A stretch of 64,000 nucleotides of DNA from Actinokineospora auranticolor (GTDB lineage Bacteria > Actinomycetota > Actinomycetes > Mycobacteriales > Pseudonocardiaceae), in NCBI RefSeq assembly GCF_002934265.1, contig NZ_PTIX01000030.1:25511-89510 (forward strand), read 5' to 3'. This document shows positions 1 to 9,282 of the stretch, piece after piece (the first letter of the stretch is position 1; the number at the start of each line of letters is the position of its first letter). Under the pieces are notes generated by a model. The model saw nothing but the letters and a program-made list of their open reading frames with translations, was not told the DNA's origin and searched no databases. The position numbers and the translations under genes are program-made.

Positions 1-585
1 ATGCACGAGGGCGACCCGACCGACCACGTGCACATCCTGCTGGCGGGCTGGGTGCGCGTCTCCACGCTGACCGACGACGGCACCGAGATCCTGTTCGCCC
101 TGCGCGGCCCCGGCGACGTGATCGGGGAACTGGCCGCCATCCTCGGCATGCCGAGGTCGGTCACCGTGCGCACGATCGAACCGGTCAAGGTCCTCCAGGT
201 CCGCGGCCCGGTCTTCGTCCGCTGCGTCCGCGAACAACCCGACCTGTCCCTGGCGGTCATCAAGTCCATCGCGACCCGCCTACGCGACGCCGAAGCCGTC
301 CGCGTCGACATCACCACCATGGACGTGACCCGCCGCCTGGCCCTCTACCTCCTGCGGTTGGCCAGGGACCACGGGACGCCCGGCCCGGAGGGCATCAGCG
401 TCGAGATGCCGTTGACCCAGTTGGACATCGCCAACCACGTGGGCGCCTCCCTGCGCGCGGTGGCCCGGTCCATGGCGATGCTGCGCGACCGGGGCATCAT
501 CAGCAACGCCCGCAAGCGCTACACCATCGCCAAGCCAGCGGTCCTGCGCTCACTCATCCGCACCGCCCCCACCGAAGCGGACTGA
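1..585 (+). CDS. Crp/Fnr-family transcriptional regulator (5' end outside window)
   Basis: Residues 1-100 read as the second half of a cyclic-nucleotide-binding domain (HEGDPTDHVHILLAGWVRV, then GPGDVIGELA), and the C terminus (about 115-180) is a winged helix with LTQLDIANHVGASLRAVARS as the recognition region. Family members are usually about 225 residues and begin some 30 residues before the HEGD motif, so the window very likely starts inside the gene and the first ATG is internal. The ligand cannot be told from the sequence. It lies just upstream of the kdp operon in the same direction, but a hairpin at its stop codon argues for separate transcription. Confidence 0.85.
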   Translation: MHEGDPTDHVHILLAGWVRVSTLTDDGTEILFALRGPGDVIGELAAILGMPRSVTVRTIEPVKVLQVRGPVFVRCVREQPDLSLAVIKSIATRLRDAEAVRVDITTMDVTRRLALYLLRLARDHGTPGPEGISVEMPLTQLDIANHVGASLRAVARSMAMLRDRGIISNARKRYTIAKPAVLRSLIRTAPTEAD

Positions 586-602
586 TCGGTCCCGAACCGA
601 TC
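584..602 (+). terminator. Hairpin at the end of the Crp/Fnr gene
   Basis: GATCGGT and ACCGATC form a perfect 7-bp stem with a 5-base loop, overlapping the TGA stop at 583-585. There is no T-run. It may be a weak terminator or an operator. The rest of the 226-bp gap up to 812 shows no other clear element. Confidence 0.4.
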
Positions 603-811
603 GCTCAGCCTCTCGACCACACTCCGCTACGCACCGTAACCAATCGCCCATACCGGTAGCGGCGGCGGTCACGCCGACCATCAAGGGCGCGTCAAAGTCG
701 CAGGTGTGGGTGTCAGGGACGCGTCAGGTGGGGGCTGGGGTCGCCTGGTTGTGGGGCACCCTCTCGTGGACGCGGTCCAAGGTGGACTGCCGGGTGAGAG
801 GAGCACGCCCC

Positions 812-895
812 ATGGCCGACCTGGCCTACGCGGTGTTGCTGATCGGTGTGTTCCTGTTGTTGGCGCTGTGCGTGCGCGGTTTGGAGAAGTTGTGA
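812..895 (+). CDS. 27-residue single-membrane-span peptide leading the kdp operon
   Basis: ATG at 812 follows GAGAGGAGC (Shine-Dalgarno, about 8 nt before the start). The product is a hydrophobic stretch (YAVLLIGVFLLLALCVRGLE) with a charged C-terminal tail, a typical one-helix micropeptide. Its stop overlaps the GTG of kdpF by four bases (GTGA), so the two are translationally coupled. It resembles KdpF in size and type but lacks the KdpF C-terminal KPERF-like tail. I infer a small accessory subunit or leader of the K+ pump; the function is not established by sequence. Confidence 0.6.
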   Translation: MADLAYAVLLIGVFLLLALCVRGLEKL

Positions 896-993
896 GCGGC
901 ACCGGTGTGGTGGCCAACGTGGTGGGTGGGGTGCTCGCCTTGTTGTTGCTCGGCTACCTGGTCGTGGCCCTGGTTAAACCGGAGAGGTTTTGA
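892..993 (+). CDS. kdpF: K+-transporting ATPase KdpF subunit
   Basis: A 33-residue single-helix peptide starting at GTG 892 and ending ALVKPERF. Size, one transmembrane helix (GGVLALLLLGYLVVALV) and position directly before kdpA identify KdpF, the small lipid-facing subunit that stabilises the KdpFABC complex. It overlaps the upstream micropeptide by four bases, and its TGA overlaps the kdpA ATG (TGATG). Confidence 0.85.
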   Translation: MSGTGVVANVVGGVLALLLLGYLVVALVKPERF

Positions 994-2615
994 TGTCCGG
1001 GACCGTCGCGGGGTTGCTTCAGGTCGCCTTGCTCTTTCTCGCCCTTGGGCTGGTCTACCGGCCTCTCGGTGACTACATGGCGCGTGTCTACTCCGATACC
1101 CGTCACAACCGGGTCGAGCGGGCCGTGTACCGGCTGGTTCGGGTCGACCCCGATTCCGAGCAGCGCTGGAGCACCTACGCGTTCGGCGTCCTCGGGTTCT
1201 CCTTCGCCGGCATCGCCCTCCTCTACCTGCTGCAACGGATCCAGTCGATCCTGCCGTTCGACTTCGGTCGCGGTGACGTCCAGCCCGGTATGGCCTTCAA
1301 CACCGCGACCAGTTTCGTGACCAACACCAACTGGCAGTCGTACGTGCCGGAAACGGTCATGGGCCACACCGTCCAGCTCGTCGGCTTGACGGTGCAGAAC
1401 TTCGTCTCCGCCGCCACCGGCCTGGCCGTCGCGCTCGCCCTCGTCCGGGGGTTCGTCCGCGCGCGCACCGACCGCCTCGGCAACTTCTGGGTCGACCTGA
1501 CCCGGGGCACCGTCCGGATCCTCCTGCCCGTCGCGTTCCTGTTCGCCATCCTCCTGATCGTCACCGGTGTGGTGATGAGCTTCAAGTCCGGTGTGGACGT
1601 CGACGGCTCGACCGTGGCCACCGCGCCCGTCGCGAGCCAAGAGGCCATCAAGGAACTCGGTACCAACGGCGGTGGCGTGCTCAACGCCAACTCCGCGCAC
1701 CCGTTCGAGAACCCCAGCGGGTGGTCGAACCTGGTCGAGATCTTCCTGATCGCGGTGATCCCTGTCTGCCTCACCCGCAGTTTCGGCACCCTGGTCGGCA
1801 ACCGCAAGCAGGGTTACGTGCTGCTCGGCGTCATGGGCACCCTCTGGACCGCCATGCTCGCGGTGATCTGGGTCGCCGAGGCCCACGGCCTGCGTCCGCT
1901 GGAGGGCAAGGAACTCCGCTTCGGCATCCCGTCCACCGCGCTGTTCGCCGACGCCACCACCGGCACCTCGACCGGCGCGGTCAACGCCATGCACGACAGC
2001 TTCACCGGGCTCGGGGGCGGCGGCGCGCTGCTCAACATGCTCTTCGGCGAGATGACACCGGGCGGGGTCGGCACGGGCCTCTACAGCATCCTGGTCATGG
2101 CGGTCATCGCGATGTTCCTCGCCGGGCTCATGGTCGGCCGCACACCGGAGTACCTGGGCAAGAAGCTGGGCAGGCGCGAGGTCACCTGCGCGGCGATCTC
2201 GATCCTGGCGATGCCCGCCGTGGTGCTGATCGGCGCGGGCATCACCGCCGTGCTGCCGGGCACCCCTGGCGCGCTGAACAACCCGGGAGCGCACGGGTTA
2301 TCGGAAATCCTCTACGCCTTCGCGTCCGCCTCGAACAACAACGGCAGCGCGTTCGCGGGCATCACGGTCGCCAGCGACTGGTTCCAGGCTTCGCTCGGGG
2401 TGTGCATGCTGCTCGGCCGGTTCGTGCCCATCGTCGCGGCGCTGTGCCTGGCGGGCGCGCTCGCCGAGCAGCGCAAGGTGCCCGTCACCGCGGGTACGTT
2501 GCCCACCACGGGTCCACTGTTCGCGAGCCTGCTCGGCGGCAGCGTCGTGCTGGTCGCCGCCCTCACCTTCGTCCCCGCCCTCGCCCTCGGTCCCATCGCG
2601 GAGGCCCTCCAGTGA
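993..2615 (+). CDS. kdpA: K+-transporting ATPase subunit KdpA
   Basis: Potassium-selective channel-like subunit of the KdpFABC pump, 540 residues and predicted polytopic. The selectivity-loop signature [20 protein letters not shown] is present, as are [18 protein letters not shown] near the first pore loop and [14 protein letters not shown] near the last. It forms the membrane ion path in superfamily-of-K+-transporter fashion with four pseudo-repeats. The ATG at 993 overlaps the kdpF stop; one codon upstream in the same frame is a TTG that I do not use. It overlaps kdpB by four bases. Such operons are normally induced by K+ limitation or osmotic stress. Confidence 0.97.
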   Translation: MSGTVAGLLQVALLFLALGLVYRPLGDYMARVYSDTRHNRVERAVYRLVRVDPDSEQRWSTYAFGVLGFSFAGIALLYLLQRIQSILPFDFGRGDVQPGMAFNTATSFVTNTNWQSYVPETVMGHTVQLVGLTVQNFVSAATGLAVALALVRGFVRARTDRLGNFWVDLTRGTVRILLPVAFLFAILLIVTGVVMSFKSGVDVDGSTVATAPVASQEAIKELGTNGGGVLNANSAHPFENPSGWSNLVEIFLIAVIPVCLTRSFGTLVGNRKQGYVLLGVMGTLWTAMLAVIWVAEAHGLRPLEGKELRFGIPSTALFADATTGTSTGAVNAMHDSFTGLGGGGALLNMLFGEMTPGGVGTGLYSILVMAVIAMFLAGLMVGRTPEYLGKKLGRREVTCAAISILAMPAVVLIGAGITAVLPGTPGALNNPGAHGLSEILYAFASASNNNGSAFAGITVASDWFQASLGVCMLLGRFVPIVAALCLAGALAEQRKVPVTAGTLPTTGPLFASLLGGSVVLVAALTFVPALALGPIAEALQ

Positions 2616-4660
2616 CCACCATGACCCGATCCAGCGAACCCCAGGCGGAGAACCAACAGGTCGCGGCGGGGGTGTTCGCCCCGCGCCAGTTGCTCGACTC
2701 CGTCCCGGACGCGCTGCGCAAACTCCACCCCCGCCACCAGGTCCGCAACCCGGTGATGTTCGTGGTGTGGGTCGGTTCTGTGCTGGTGACGGTGTTCGCC
2801 GTCGCGGAGCCGTCCGTGTTCACCGTCGCGGTCGCCGTGTGGCTGTGGTTCACCGTGCTGTTCGCCAACCTCGCCGAGGCCGTCGCGGAAGGACGCGGCA
2901 AGGCGCAGGCGGAATCGTTGCGCCGCACCAAGAAGGACGCCGTCGCACGCCGTATTCGCGAGGACGGAACCGAGGAACTCGTGCCCGGCGCGGACTTGCG
3001 TGTCGACGACCTGGTCGTGGTCGAGGCGGGCGAGGTCATCCCCGGCGACGGTGACGTGGTCGCGGGCATCGCCACCGTCGACGAGTCCGCGATCACCGGC
3101 GAGTCCGCCCCCGTCATCCGCGAGTCCGGCGGCGACCGCTCGGCCGTCACCGGCGGCACCACCGTGCTTTCCGACCGGGTCGAGGTGCGGATCACCGCAA
3201 AGCCCGGCGAGACCTTTGTGGACCGTATGATCGCCTTGGTCGAGGGTGCCCAGCGACAGAAGACGCCGAACGAGATCGCGTTGACCATCCTGCTTTCCAC
3301 GCTCACGATCGTCTTCCTGCTCGCGGTCGTCGCGTTGCAGCCGTTCGCGGTCTACTCCGGCGGCGAGCAGTCGGTGGTCGTGCTGACCGCGCTGCTGGTC
3401 TGCCTGATCCCGACCACCATCGGCGCGCTCCTCTCGGCGATCGGCATCGCGGGCATGGACCGCCTGGTGCAGCGCAACGTGCTGGCCACCTCCGGCCGCG
3501 CGGTCGAGGCCGCGGGCGACGTCAACACCCTCCTGCTGGACAAGACCGGCACCATCACCTGGGGGAACCGCCGGGCCACCGGGTTCATCCCGGTCGGCGG
3601 CACCTCGATGGACGCCCTGGTCGACGCCGCGCGGCTGTCCAGCCTCGCCGACGGCACGCCCGAGGGCCGCAGCATCGTCGAGCTGTGCGTCACCGGGTAC
3701 GGCCGCGCCGCCGAGGCCACCGACCACGAGAAGACCGGCGAGGCGGTCCCGTTCACCGCGCAGACCCGGATGAGCGGCATCGACCTCGGCGGCCGCGAAG
3801 TCCGCAAGGGCGCCGCCTCCGGGTTCGTCCTCACCGAGCAGACCCGCGAGATCGTCGACGAGATCAGCGCGGACGGCGGCACCCCGCTCGTGGTCGCGGA
3901 AAGCACCGGCGGCGACCACACCGTCCTCGGTGTCATCCGACTGTCCGATGTGGTCAAGCCTGGTATGAAGGAACGCTTCGCCGAACTGCGCGCCATGGGC
4001 ATCCGCACGGTCATGGTCACCGGCGACAACCCGTTGACCGCCAAGGCGATCGCCGCCGAGGCGGGGGTCGACGACCACCTCGCCGAGGCCAAGCCCGAGG
4101 ACAAGCTCGCTCTGATCCGGCACGAGCAGGAGGGCGGCAGGCTGGTCGCGATGACCGGCGACGGCACGAACGACGCCCCCGCGCTGGCCCAGTCCGACGT
4201 CGGCGTGGCGATGAACACCGGCACCTCCGCCGCCAAGGAGGCCGGGAACATGGTCGACCTGGACTCCGACCCGACGAAGCTGATCGAGATCGTCCGGATC
4301 GGCAAGCAGCTGCTGATCACCCGGGGCGCGCTGACCACCTTCAGCGTGGCCAACGACCTGGCCAAGTACTTCGCGATCCTGCCCGCGATGTTCGCCGCGA
4401 TCCACCCGCAGTTGGGCGGGCTCAACGTCATGGGCCTGCACTCGCCGAACTCGGCGATCCTGTCCGCGGTGGTCTTCAACGCGCTGATCATCGTCGTGCT
4501 GATCCCGCTCGCCCTGCGCGGCGTGCGGTACCGGCCGTCGAGCGCGTCGGCGCTGCTGCGGCGCAACCTGCTGGTCTACGGCGTCGGCGGGGTCGTCACG
4601 CCGTTCGCCGGGATCTGGCTGATCGACCTGTTGGTGCGGCTCATCCCCGGAATCGGGTGA
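2612..4660 (+). CDS. kdpB: K+-transporting P-type ATPase subunit KdpB
   Basis: Catalytic subunit, 682 residues, matching the usual length. It carries the A-domain TGES motif (ITGESAPVI), the phosphorylation motif [11 protein letters not shown] with the aspartate that is phosphorylated, and the hinge motif [20 protein letters not shown]. It hydrolyses ATP to drive K+ through KdpA. The GTG at 2612 overlaps the kdpA stop (GTGA); ATG at 2621 is an alternative three codons in. The serine of TGES, the known inhibitory phosphorylation site in E. coli KdpB, is conserved. Confidence 0.97.
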   Translation: MTTMTRSSEPQAENQQVAAGVFAPRQLLDSVPDALRKLHPRHQVRNPVMFVVWVGSVLVTVFAVAEPSVFTVAVAVWLWFTVLFANLAEAVAEGRGKAQAESLRRTKKDAVARRIREDGTEELVPGADLRVDDLVVVEAGEVIPGDGDVVAGIATVDESAITGESAPVIRESGGDRSAVTGGTTVLSDRVEVRITAKPGETFVDRMIALVEGAQRQKTPNEIALTILLSTLTIVFLLAVVALQPFAVYSGGEQSVVVLTALLVCLIPTTIGALLSAIGIAGMDRLVQRNVLATSGRAVEAAGDVNTLLLDKTGTITWGNRRATGFIPVGGTSMDALVDAARLSSLADGTPEGRSIVELCVTGYGRAAEATDHEKTGEAVPFTAQTRMSGIDLGGREVRKGAASGFVLTEQTREIVDEISADGGTPLVVAESTGGDHTVLGVIRLSDVVKPGMKERFAELRAMGIRTVMVTGDNPLTAKAIAAEAGVDDHLAEAKPEDKLALIRHEQEGGRLVAMTGDGTNDAPALAQSDVGVAMNTGTSAAKEAGNMVDLDSDPTKLIEIVRIGKQLLITRGALTTFSVANDLAKYFAILPAMFAAIHPQLGGLNVMGLHSPNSAILSAVVFNALIIVVLIPLALRGVRYRPSSASALLRRNLLVYGVGGVVTPFAGIWLIDLLVRLIPGIG

Positions 4661-4663
4661 GGA

Positions 4664-5209
4664 ATGATGAAGAACCTGCTCAAGCAAACCGGCGCCGGGC
4701 TGCGCGTGCTGCTCGTCCTGACCGTCATCATCGGCGTGCTCTACCCGACCGCGGTCTGGGCCGTGTCCCGGCTGCCCGGCCTGCGCGCGAACGCCGAGGC
4801 CGTGGACACCACCCTGGTGGCGGTGCCCCGCGACGGCGACCGGTGGTTCCAGCCGCGCCCGTCGGCGGCGACCCTGCCCGCGTCGGGCGGGTCGAACAAG
4901 TCCGAGGTCAACGCCGACTACGACACCGTGGTCGCCGAGCGCCGGGCCGCCGTGGCCCAGCGCGAGGGCGTCAGCCCGGACCGGGTACCGCAGGACGCGG
5001 TCACCGCGTCGGCCTCGGGGCTCGACCCGCACATCAGCGACGCGTACGCGCAGCTCCAGGTGCCCCGGGTCGCGCGCGCCAACGGCCTGTCCGAGAACGC
5101 CGTGCGCGCGCTCGTCGCCGAGCACACCGAGGGTCGCGGCCTGGGCATCCTCGGTGACCCGGGCGTCAACGTCACCGCGCTCAACCGCGTGCTCGATGCC
5201 GCCAGGTGA
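4664..5209 (+). CDS. kdpC: K+-transporting ATPase subunit KdpC
   Basis: 181 residues with one N-terminal membrane helix (LRVLLVLTVIIGVLYPTAVW) and a soluble domain carrying the family motifs RPSAA and SGLDPHISDAYAQLQVPRVA. KdpC stabilises nucleotide binding by KdpB. The ATG at 4664 follows a GTGAGG-rich stretch three bases after the kdpB stop. Its last codons overlap kdpD. Confidence 0.95.
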   Translation: MMKNLLKQTGAGLRVLLVLTVIIGVLYPTAVWAVSRLPGLRANAEAVDTTLVAVPRDGDRWFQPRPSAATLPASGGSNKSEVNADYDTVVAERRAAVAQREGVSPDRVPQDAVTASASGLDPHISDAYAQLQVPRVARANGLSENAVRALVAEHTEGRGLGILGDPGVNVTALNRVLDAAR

Positions 5210-7814
5210 GCGGACCCCGGAGCCGGACGCGCACACTGACCGGGTGGACGGCAAGCGCAGACGCGGAGAACTGCGGATCTACCTGGGGGCCGCGCCCGGT
5301 GTCGGCAAGACCTTCGCCATGCTGGGCGAGGCCCACCGGCGCCGGGAACGCGGCACGGACGTGGTCGTCGGCCTGGTCGAGACGCACGGCCGGGAGAAGA
5401 CCGCGCGGCTGCTCGACGGCCTCGACGTGCTGCCCCGGCACGCGATCGACCACCGGGGCGTCGCGGTCGAGGAGCTGGACGTCGACGCGCTGCTCGCCCG
5501 CGCGCCCGAGGTCGCGGTCGTCGACGAGCTCGCGCACACCAACGCCCCCGGCTCCCGCAACGCCAAGCGCTGGCAGGACGTCGAGGAGCTGCTGGACGCG
5601 GGCGTCGACGTGCTGTCCACGGTCAACGTCCAGCACCTGGAGTCGCTCAACGACGTCGTGCAGCGGATCACCGGGGTGGCGCAGCGGGAGACCGTGCCGG
5701 ACGAGGTGGTGCGCCGCGCCGAGCAGGTCGAGCTGGTCGACCTGACCCCGGAGGCGCTGCGCCGCAGGCTCGCGCACGGCAACGTCTACGCCGCGCACAA
5801 GATCGACGCGGCCCTGGCCAACTACTTCCGCGTCGGCAACCTCACCGCGCTGCGCGAGCTGGCCCTGCTGTGGGTGGCCGACCAGGTCGACGTCGCGTTG
5901 CAGCGCTACCGCAGCGAGCAGCGCATCACCGACACCTGGGAGGCCCGCGAGCGGGTGGTCGCCGCGATCACCGGCGGCCGGGAGAGCGAGGCGCTGATCC
6001 GCAGGGCGCGGCGCATCGCGGTCCGCGCGGGCGGCGAGCTGGTGGTGGTGCACGTGCTTCGCGGCGACGGCCTCGCGGGCGTCGCCCCCGACCTGCTGAC
6101 CCGGTTCCGCGGCACCGCCGAGGACTTGGGTGCCACGTTCCACACCGTGGTCGGCGACGACGTGCCGACGGCCCTGCTGGAGTTCGCCCGGGGCGTCAAC
6201 GCGACCCAGCTGGTGCTGGGCACGTCCCGCCGCTCACGACTGGCCCGGGTGTTCGACGAGGGCATCGGGGCGGCGGTGGTGCGCGCGTCCGGTCCGATCG
6301 ACGTGCACATGGTCACCCACGACGGGGCCCGGCGGCGGGGGCGCTGGTCGGGGGCCCGGGAGGCGCTGTCGCCGTCGCGGCTGCGGTGGGGGTGGCTGCT
6401 GTCGGTGCTGCTGCCCGCCGCGGTGACGGGCTTCGGCACGCTGGCCGGGCGGGACCTGAGCTTCTCCACCGACCTGATCGGCTTCTTCCTGGCCACCGTG
6501 CTGGTGGCGCTGGTCGGCGGGCTGGGGCCGGCGCTGGCGGCGGCGTTCCTGGGTGCCGGGCTGCTGAACTACTTCTTCACCCCGCCGCTCTACAGCCTCA
6601 CCGTGGCCACCCCGGAGAACCTGGTCACCCTGGTGGCGATGGTGGTCACGGCGGTGCTGGTGGCGCTGGTCGTCGACCGCGCGGCCCGGCTGGCCGAGCA
6701 GGCCGCGCGGGCGCGCACGGAGGCGGCGCTGCTCGCGTCGTACTCGCGCACGGTCCTGACCCACCCGACACCGGTCACCCGGCTGCTGGAGAAGGTGCGC
6801 GAGAACTTCGGCCTCGACTCGGTGGCGCTCCTCGAACGCGAGGACGGCCGCTGGCTCCGGGTGGCCTGCGTCGGGTCGCCGCCGTGCGACCGGCCGGAAC
6901 AGGCCGATGTGGACGTACCGGTGACCGCCGACGTGCACCTGGCACTGCGCGGCCGAACCCTGCCCGCGGGCGACCAGCGGGCCCTGGAAGCGGCGGCGGG
7001 CCAAGCGGTACTGGCGCTGCGGCAACAACGAGCGGCCGCCGAGGCCGCGGAAGCCCGGCGCCACGCGGAGACCACCGAGCTGCGCACGGCCCTGCTCTCC
7101 GCCATCGGCCACGACCTGCGCACCCCGCTGACCTCCATCAAGGCGGCCATCGGCAGCCTGCGCGACCCATCCCTACCACTGTCCGAAGAGGACAACCGGG
7201 AACTGCTGGAAACGGTCGAGGTCTCCGCCGACCGCCTCACCGGCCTGATCGACAACCTGCTCGACTCCTCCCGCCTGGCCGCGGGCGCGGTGGTCCCCCG
7301 AACCCGCCCGGTCACCTACGACGAAGCCGTGTCCCGCGCACTGGCGGGCATCGACGAACGCCACCTCGTCGCGGTGGACGTGCCGGAAGACCTACCCGCC
7401 GTATGCGCCGACCCGGGTCTGCTGGAACGCGTGGTCGCCAACCTCGTCGACAACGCCCTAAGACACGGAAGACCGCACCCCCGCCGCCACGTCGACGTGG
7501 ACGGCGACGGTGCCATCGGCGCCGACGAACCGGAGATCGCGATCCGCGCCAGCGCCCACCGCGACCACGTGGAACTGCGGGTCGTCGACCACGGGCCCGG
7601 ACTGCCGAAGAACATGACGGAGGCGGTTTTCGCCCCGTTCCAGCGTCTGGGAGACCGGGAAGGCACCCCCGGGGTGGGCCTCGGGCTCAGCGTGGCGAAG
7701 GGGTTCACGGAGGCGATGGACGGCACGGTCACCGCGGAGGACACCCCCGGCGGCGGCCTGACCCTGGTGATCTCCCTGCCGCTCGCGGTGCCGGACCGGT
7801 CCGAACAGCCGTAA
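5196..7814 (+). CDS. kdpD: KdpD sensor histidine kinase with an EF-hand-like insertion
   Basis: Osmotic/K+ sensor kinase, 872 residues from ATG 5196, which overlaps kdpC by 14 bp; GTG 5244 is a plausible later start. Order: KdpD N-terminal ATPase-like domain with Walker A GAAPGVGKT (about residues 31-39) and VAVVDELAHTNAPG, a universal-stress-protein-like segment, membrane helices at about 410-500, GAF-like region, HisKA with SAIGHDLRTPLTSIKA, and HATPase (NLVDNALRHG, DHGPGLP, GVGLGLSVAKGF). Between the N and G1 boxes residues 767-778 read DVDGDGAIGADE, matching the 12-residue EF-hand loop at positions 1, 3, 5, 6, 8 and 12. The usual partner kdpE is not next to it: the following gene is on the other strand. 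Confidence 0.93.
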   Translation: MPPGERTPEPDAHTDRVDGKRRRGELRIYLGAAPGVGKTFAMLGEAHRRRERGTDVVVGLVETHGREKTARLLDGLDVLPRHAIDHRGVAVEELDVDALLARAPEVAVVDELAHTNAPGSRNAKRWQDVEELLDAGVDVLSTVNVQHLESLNDVVQRITGVAQRETVPDEVVRRAEQVELVDLTPEALRRRLAHGNVYAAHKIDAALANYFRVGNLTALRELALLWVADQVDVALQRYRSEQRITDTWEARERVVAAITGGRESEALIRRARRIAVRAGGELVVVHVLRGDGLAGVAPDLLTRFRGTAEDLGATFHTVVGDDVPTALLEFARGVNATQLVLGTSRRSRLARVFDEGIGAAVVRASGPIDVHMVTHDGARRRGRWSGAREALSPSRLRWGWLLSVLLPAAVTGFGTLAGRDLSFSTDLIGFFLATVLVALVGGLGPALAAAFLGAGLLNYFFTPPLYSLTVATPENLVTLVAMVVTAVLVALVVDRAARLAEQAARARTEAALLASYSRTVLTHPTPVTRLLEKVRENFGLDSVALLEREDGRWLRVACVGSPPCDRPEQADVDVPVTADVHLALRGRTLPAGDQRALEAAAGQAVLALRQQRAAAEAAEARRHAETTELRTALLSAIGHDLRTPLTSIKAAIGSLRDPSLPLSEEDNRELLETVEVSADRLTGLIDNLLDSSRLAAGAVVPRTRPVTYDEAVSRALAGIDERHLVAVDVPEDLPAVCADPGLLERVVANLVDNALRHGRPHPRRHVDVDGDGAIGADEPEIAIRASAHRDHVELRVVDHGPGLPKNMTEAVFAPFQRLGDREGTPGVGLGLSVAKGFTEAMDGTVTAEDTPGGGLTLVISLPLAVPDRSEQP

Positions 7815-7836
7815 CCAGCCCGGCTGCGCTTCGCCG

Positions 7837-8715
7837 CTAGCGATCACCCGGAGCCCGCGCATCGTGGAAGTCGGGGTCCGTGCGGTCACGGTGCCGGTGG
7901 GCCAGGTTGCTGATGAAGCCGAGGGACTCATCGGGGGGCAGAGCGTGCTCGAAGAGTCTGGCGATGGCTCGCTTCTGGGGGCGGAGGTGGTCCGGCAGGT
8001 GTGCCCACACCGGGGATGGGTGGCAGTCGGTGATGGCGGTGTGCAGATCGCGGCTGTGCAGCAAGGTCGAGGTTTGGGTGGGCGGGCAGGTGTCGCCGCT
8101 GTCGCGGATCGCCCGGACGACGATGGTGGGGTGGGCGGCCATCGCGATCAGGTGTCCGAGTTGGGCGAGGGCCGCGCGGGGGCTTCCGAAGGTCTGCCGC
8201 AAGGCAGTCGCGCCGATGAAGGCGGTCACCTTCGCCGGTCGGTCCGCGCCGACCAGGTTCTGCTGCCGGGCGACGATCGAGGCGACCTGATCCGCGATCC
8301 CGTCCTCCGCGACACCCTGGGAGCGGACAACCGCGGCCGTTGTGTCCGGGGTGCGGAGGAGTTCGGGGATGGTCAGCGGGGACACCAGGGTGATCTCCTC
8401 GGCGTCTCGCTCGAACTCCCCGTAGGCCACCAACTGCCGCTCGCGCTCGACAGGCGTGCCCGCGACCCAGAACGGCGCCTCGATGTCGCGCGTCAGCGAC
8501 ATGATTCCCTTGAGCACCGGCCCCCGCACAGCCAGCGCGCCCAGGATGTGCCCCACGACCTCGGGAGCGGGCACCCGGTCCCCGGTCTCCCAACGGGACA
8601 GCACCGAGATGTCACAGCCGACCTTGTGCGCGCACTCCCTCAACGAGTAGCGGCGGTCCTTGCGCGCCACCCGCAGGGCATTCCCCAGTGCGACAGCCTT
8701 TGGCGTCTTGGTCAC
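7837..8715 (-). CDS. Helix-turn-helix regulator with C-terminal DUF5753-type domain
   Basis: 292 residues. The N terminus (about 5-65) is an XRE-type helix-turn-helix (LRVARKDRRYSLRECAHKVG, then ISVLSRWETGDRVP). The rest reads as the DUF5753 ligand-like domain common in actinomycetes (VAGTPVERERQLVAYGEFERDAEEI, ending RDRTDPDFHDA). I place the start at the GTG at 8715 because AGGAG lies seven bases before it; an in-frame ATG at 8728-8730 is immediately upstream of that Shine-Dalgarno and less likely. Genes of this family often sit beside small DUF397 genes; none is seen here. It ends 22 bp from kdpD, convergent. Confidence 0.85.
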   Translation of the reverse strand: MTKTPKAVALGNALRVARKDRRYSLRECAHKVGCDISVLSRWETGDRVPAPEVVGHILGALAVRGPVLKGIMSLTRDIEAPFWVAGTPVERERQLVAYGEFERDAEEITLVSPLTIPELLRTPDTTAAVVRSQGVAEDGIADQVASIVARQQNLVGADRPAKVTAFIGATALRQTFGSPRAALAQLGHLIAMAAHPTIVVRAIRDSGDTCPPTQTSTLLHSRDLHTAITDCHPSPVWAHLPDHLRPQKRAIARLFEHALPPDESLGFISNLAHRHRDRTDPDFHDARAPGDR

Positions 8716-8992
8716 GCCGGCACTCCTCATCGTCTCCGCAAGACCTTGCGATTCCCAGTCAACGACATTCGTCTCCCCGGATCCAGAGCGTGGTATCGGC
8801 GGAGAACAGGCGTTGACCGAGCGTTTGGCCCGCAAGCACCGGCGACTGTCCGACCGCATCGCGTCTATCCCGCGCATGGCCGTTCGCATGGTCAACTCCA
8901 TCGAATCGCCGGGTGCCCGCTCTGACTCGTCCCGCCCACACGTCTTCAGTGGTCACCCCCGAACAGCCGACAGACGGGATTCGCCACTCACC

Positions 8993-9124
8993 ATGGAGAA
9001 GCAGACGTGGCGCGACTGGAACTGGGCGGTGCGAGTGGAGCTGTCACTCGACTCCCCGGACAGTGATCCCGCTGTCGCGAGAACGGATACTCCGAACGAG
9101 GTCGAACCTGGGCGATTCGCCTGA
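8993..9124 (+). CDS. Possible 43-residue small protein
   Basis: An ATG-started frame (begins MEKQTWRDWNWAVRVEL) in the 567-bp gap between two divergent regulators. Its first half has GC-rich third positions like coding DNA; the second half less so. No convincing Shine-Dalgarno precedes it and I recognise no family. It may equally be non-coding regulatory DNA. The remainder of this gap holds the repeat pair described separately and nothing else I can identify. Confidence 0.25.
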   Translation: MEKQTWRDWNWAVRVELSLDSPDSDPAVARTDTPNEVEPGRFA

Positions 9125-9158
9125 TGGCAACCACACCCGCACGGATAGTCCGAACGGG
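9083..9158 (+). promoter_or_regulatory. Two direct copies of an ACGGATA(C/G)TCCGAACG(A/G)G motif
   Basis: The 18-mers at 9083-9100 and 9141-9158 match at 16 of 18 positions and start 58 bp apart. Each contains a CGGA-N3-TCCG inverted repeat. They lie upstream of the helix-turn-helix gene at 9283 and in the intergenic space of two divergent regulators, so they are candidate operators. Confidence 0.45.
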
Positions 9159-9282
9159 TGCATGCCGCAGCCACGTCGGCCCCCGTTCGCGCGATGGCCG
9201 ACTATGGTGGCGACGCGGCATCGGAACCGGCCAGGCACGGTTGCGCCGGTGCTCCAACTGGCGAGTCGAGGTGGGCACGATC

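Noticed and set aside
954..5254. Long open frames on the minus strand opposite kdpA and kdpB (about 450 and 980 codons).
   Set aside because: Arg/Asp/Gly/His-rich translations without motifs, mirroring GC-rich third positions of the real genes; typical antisense shadows.
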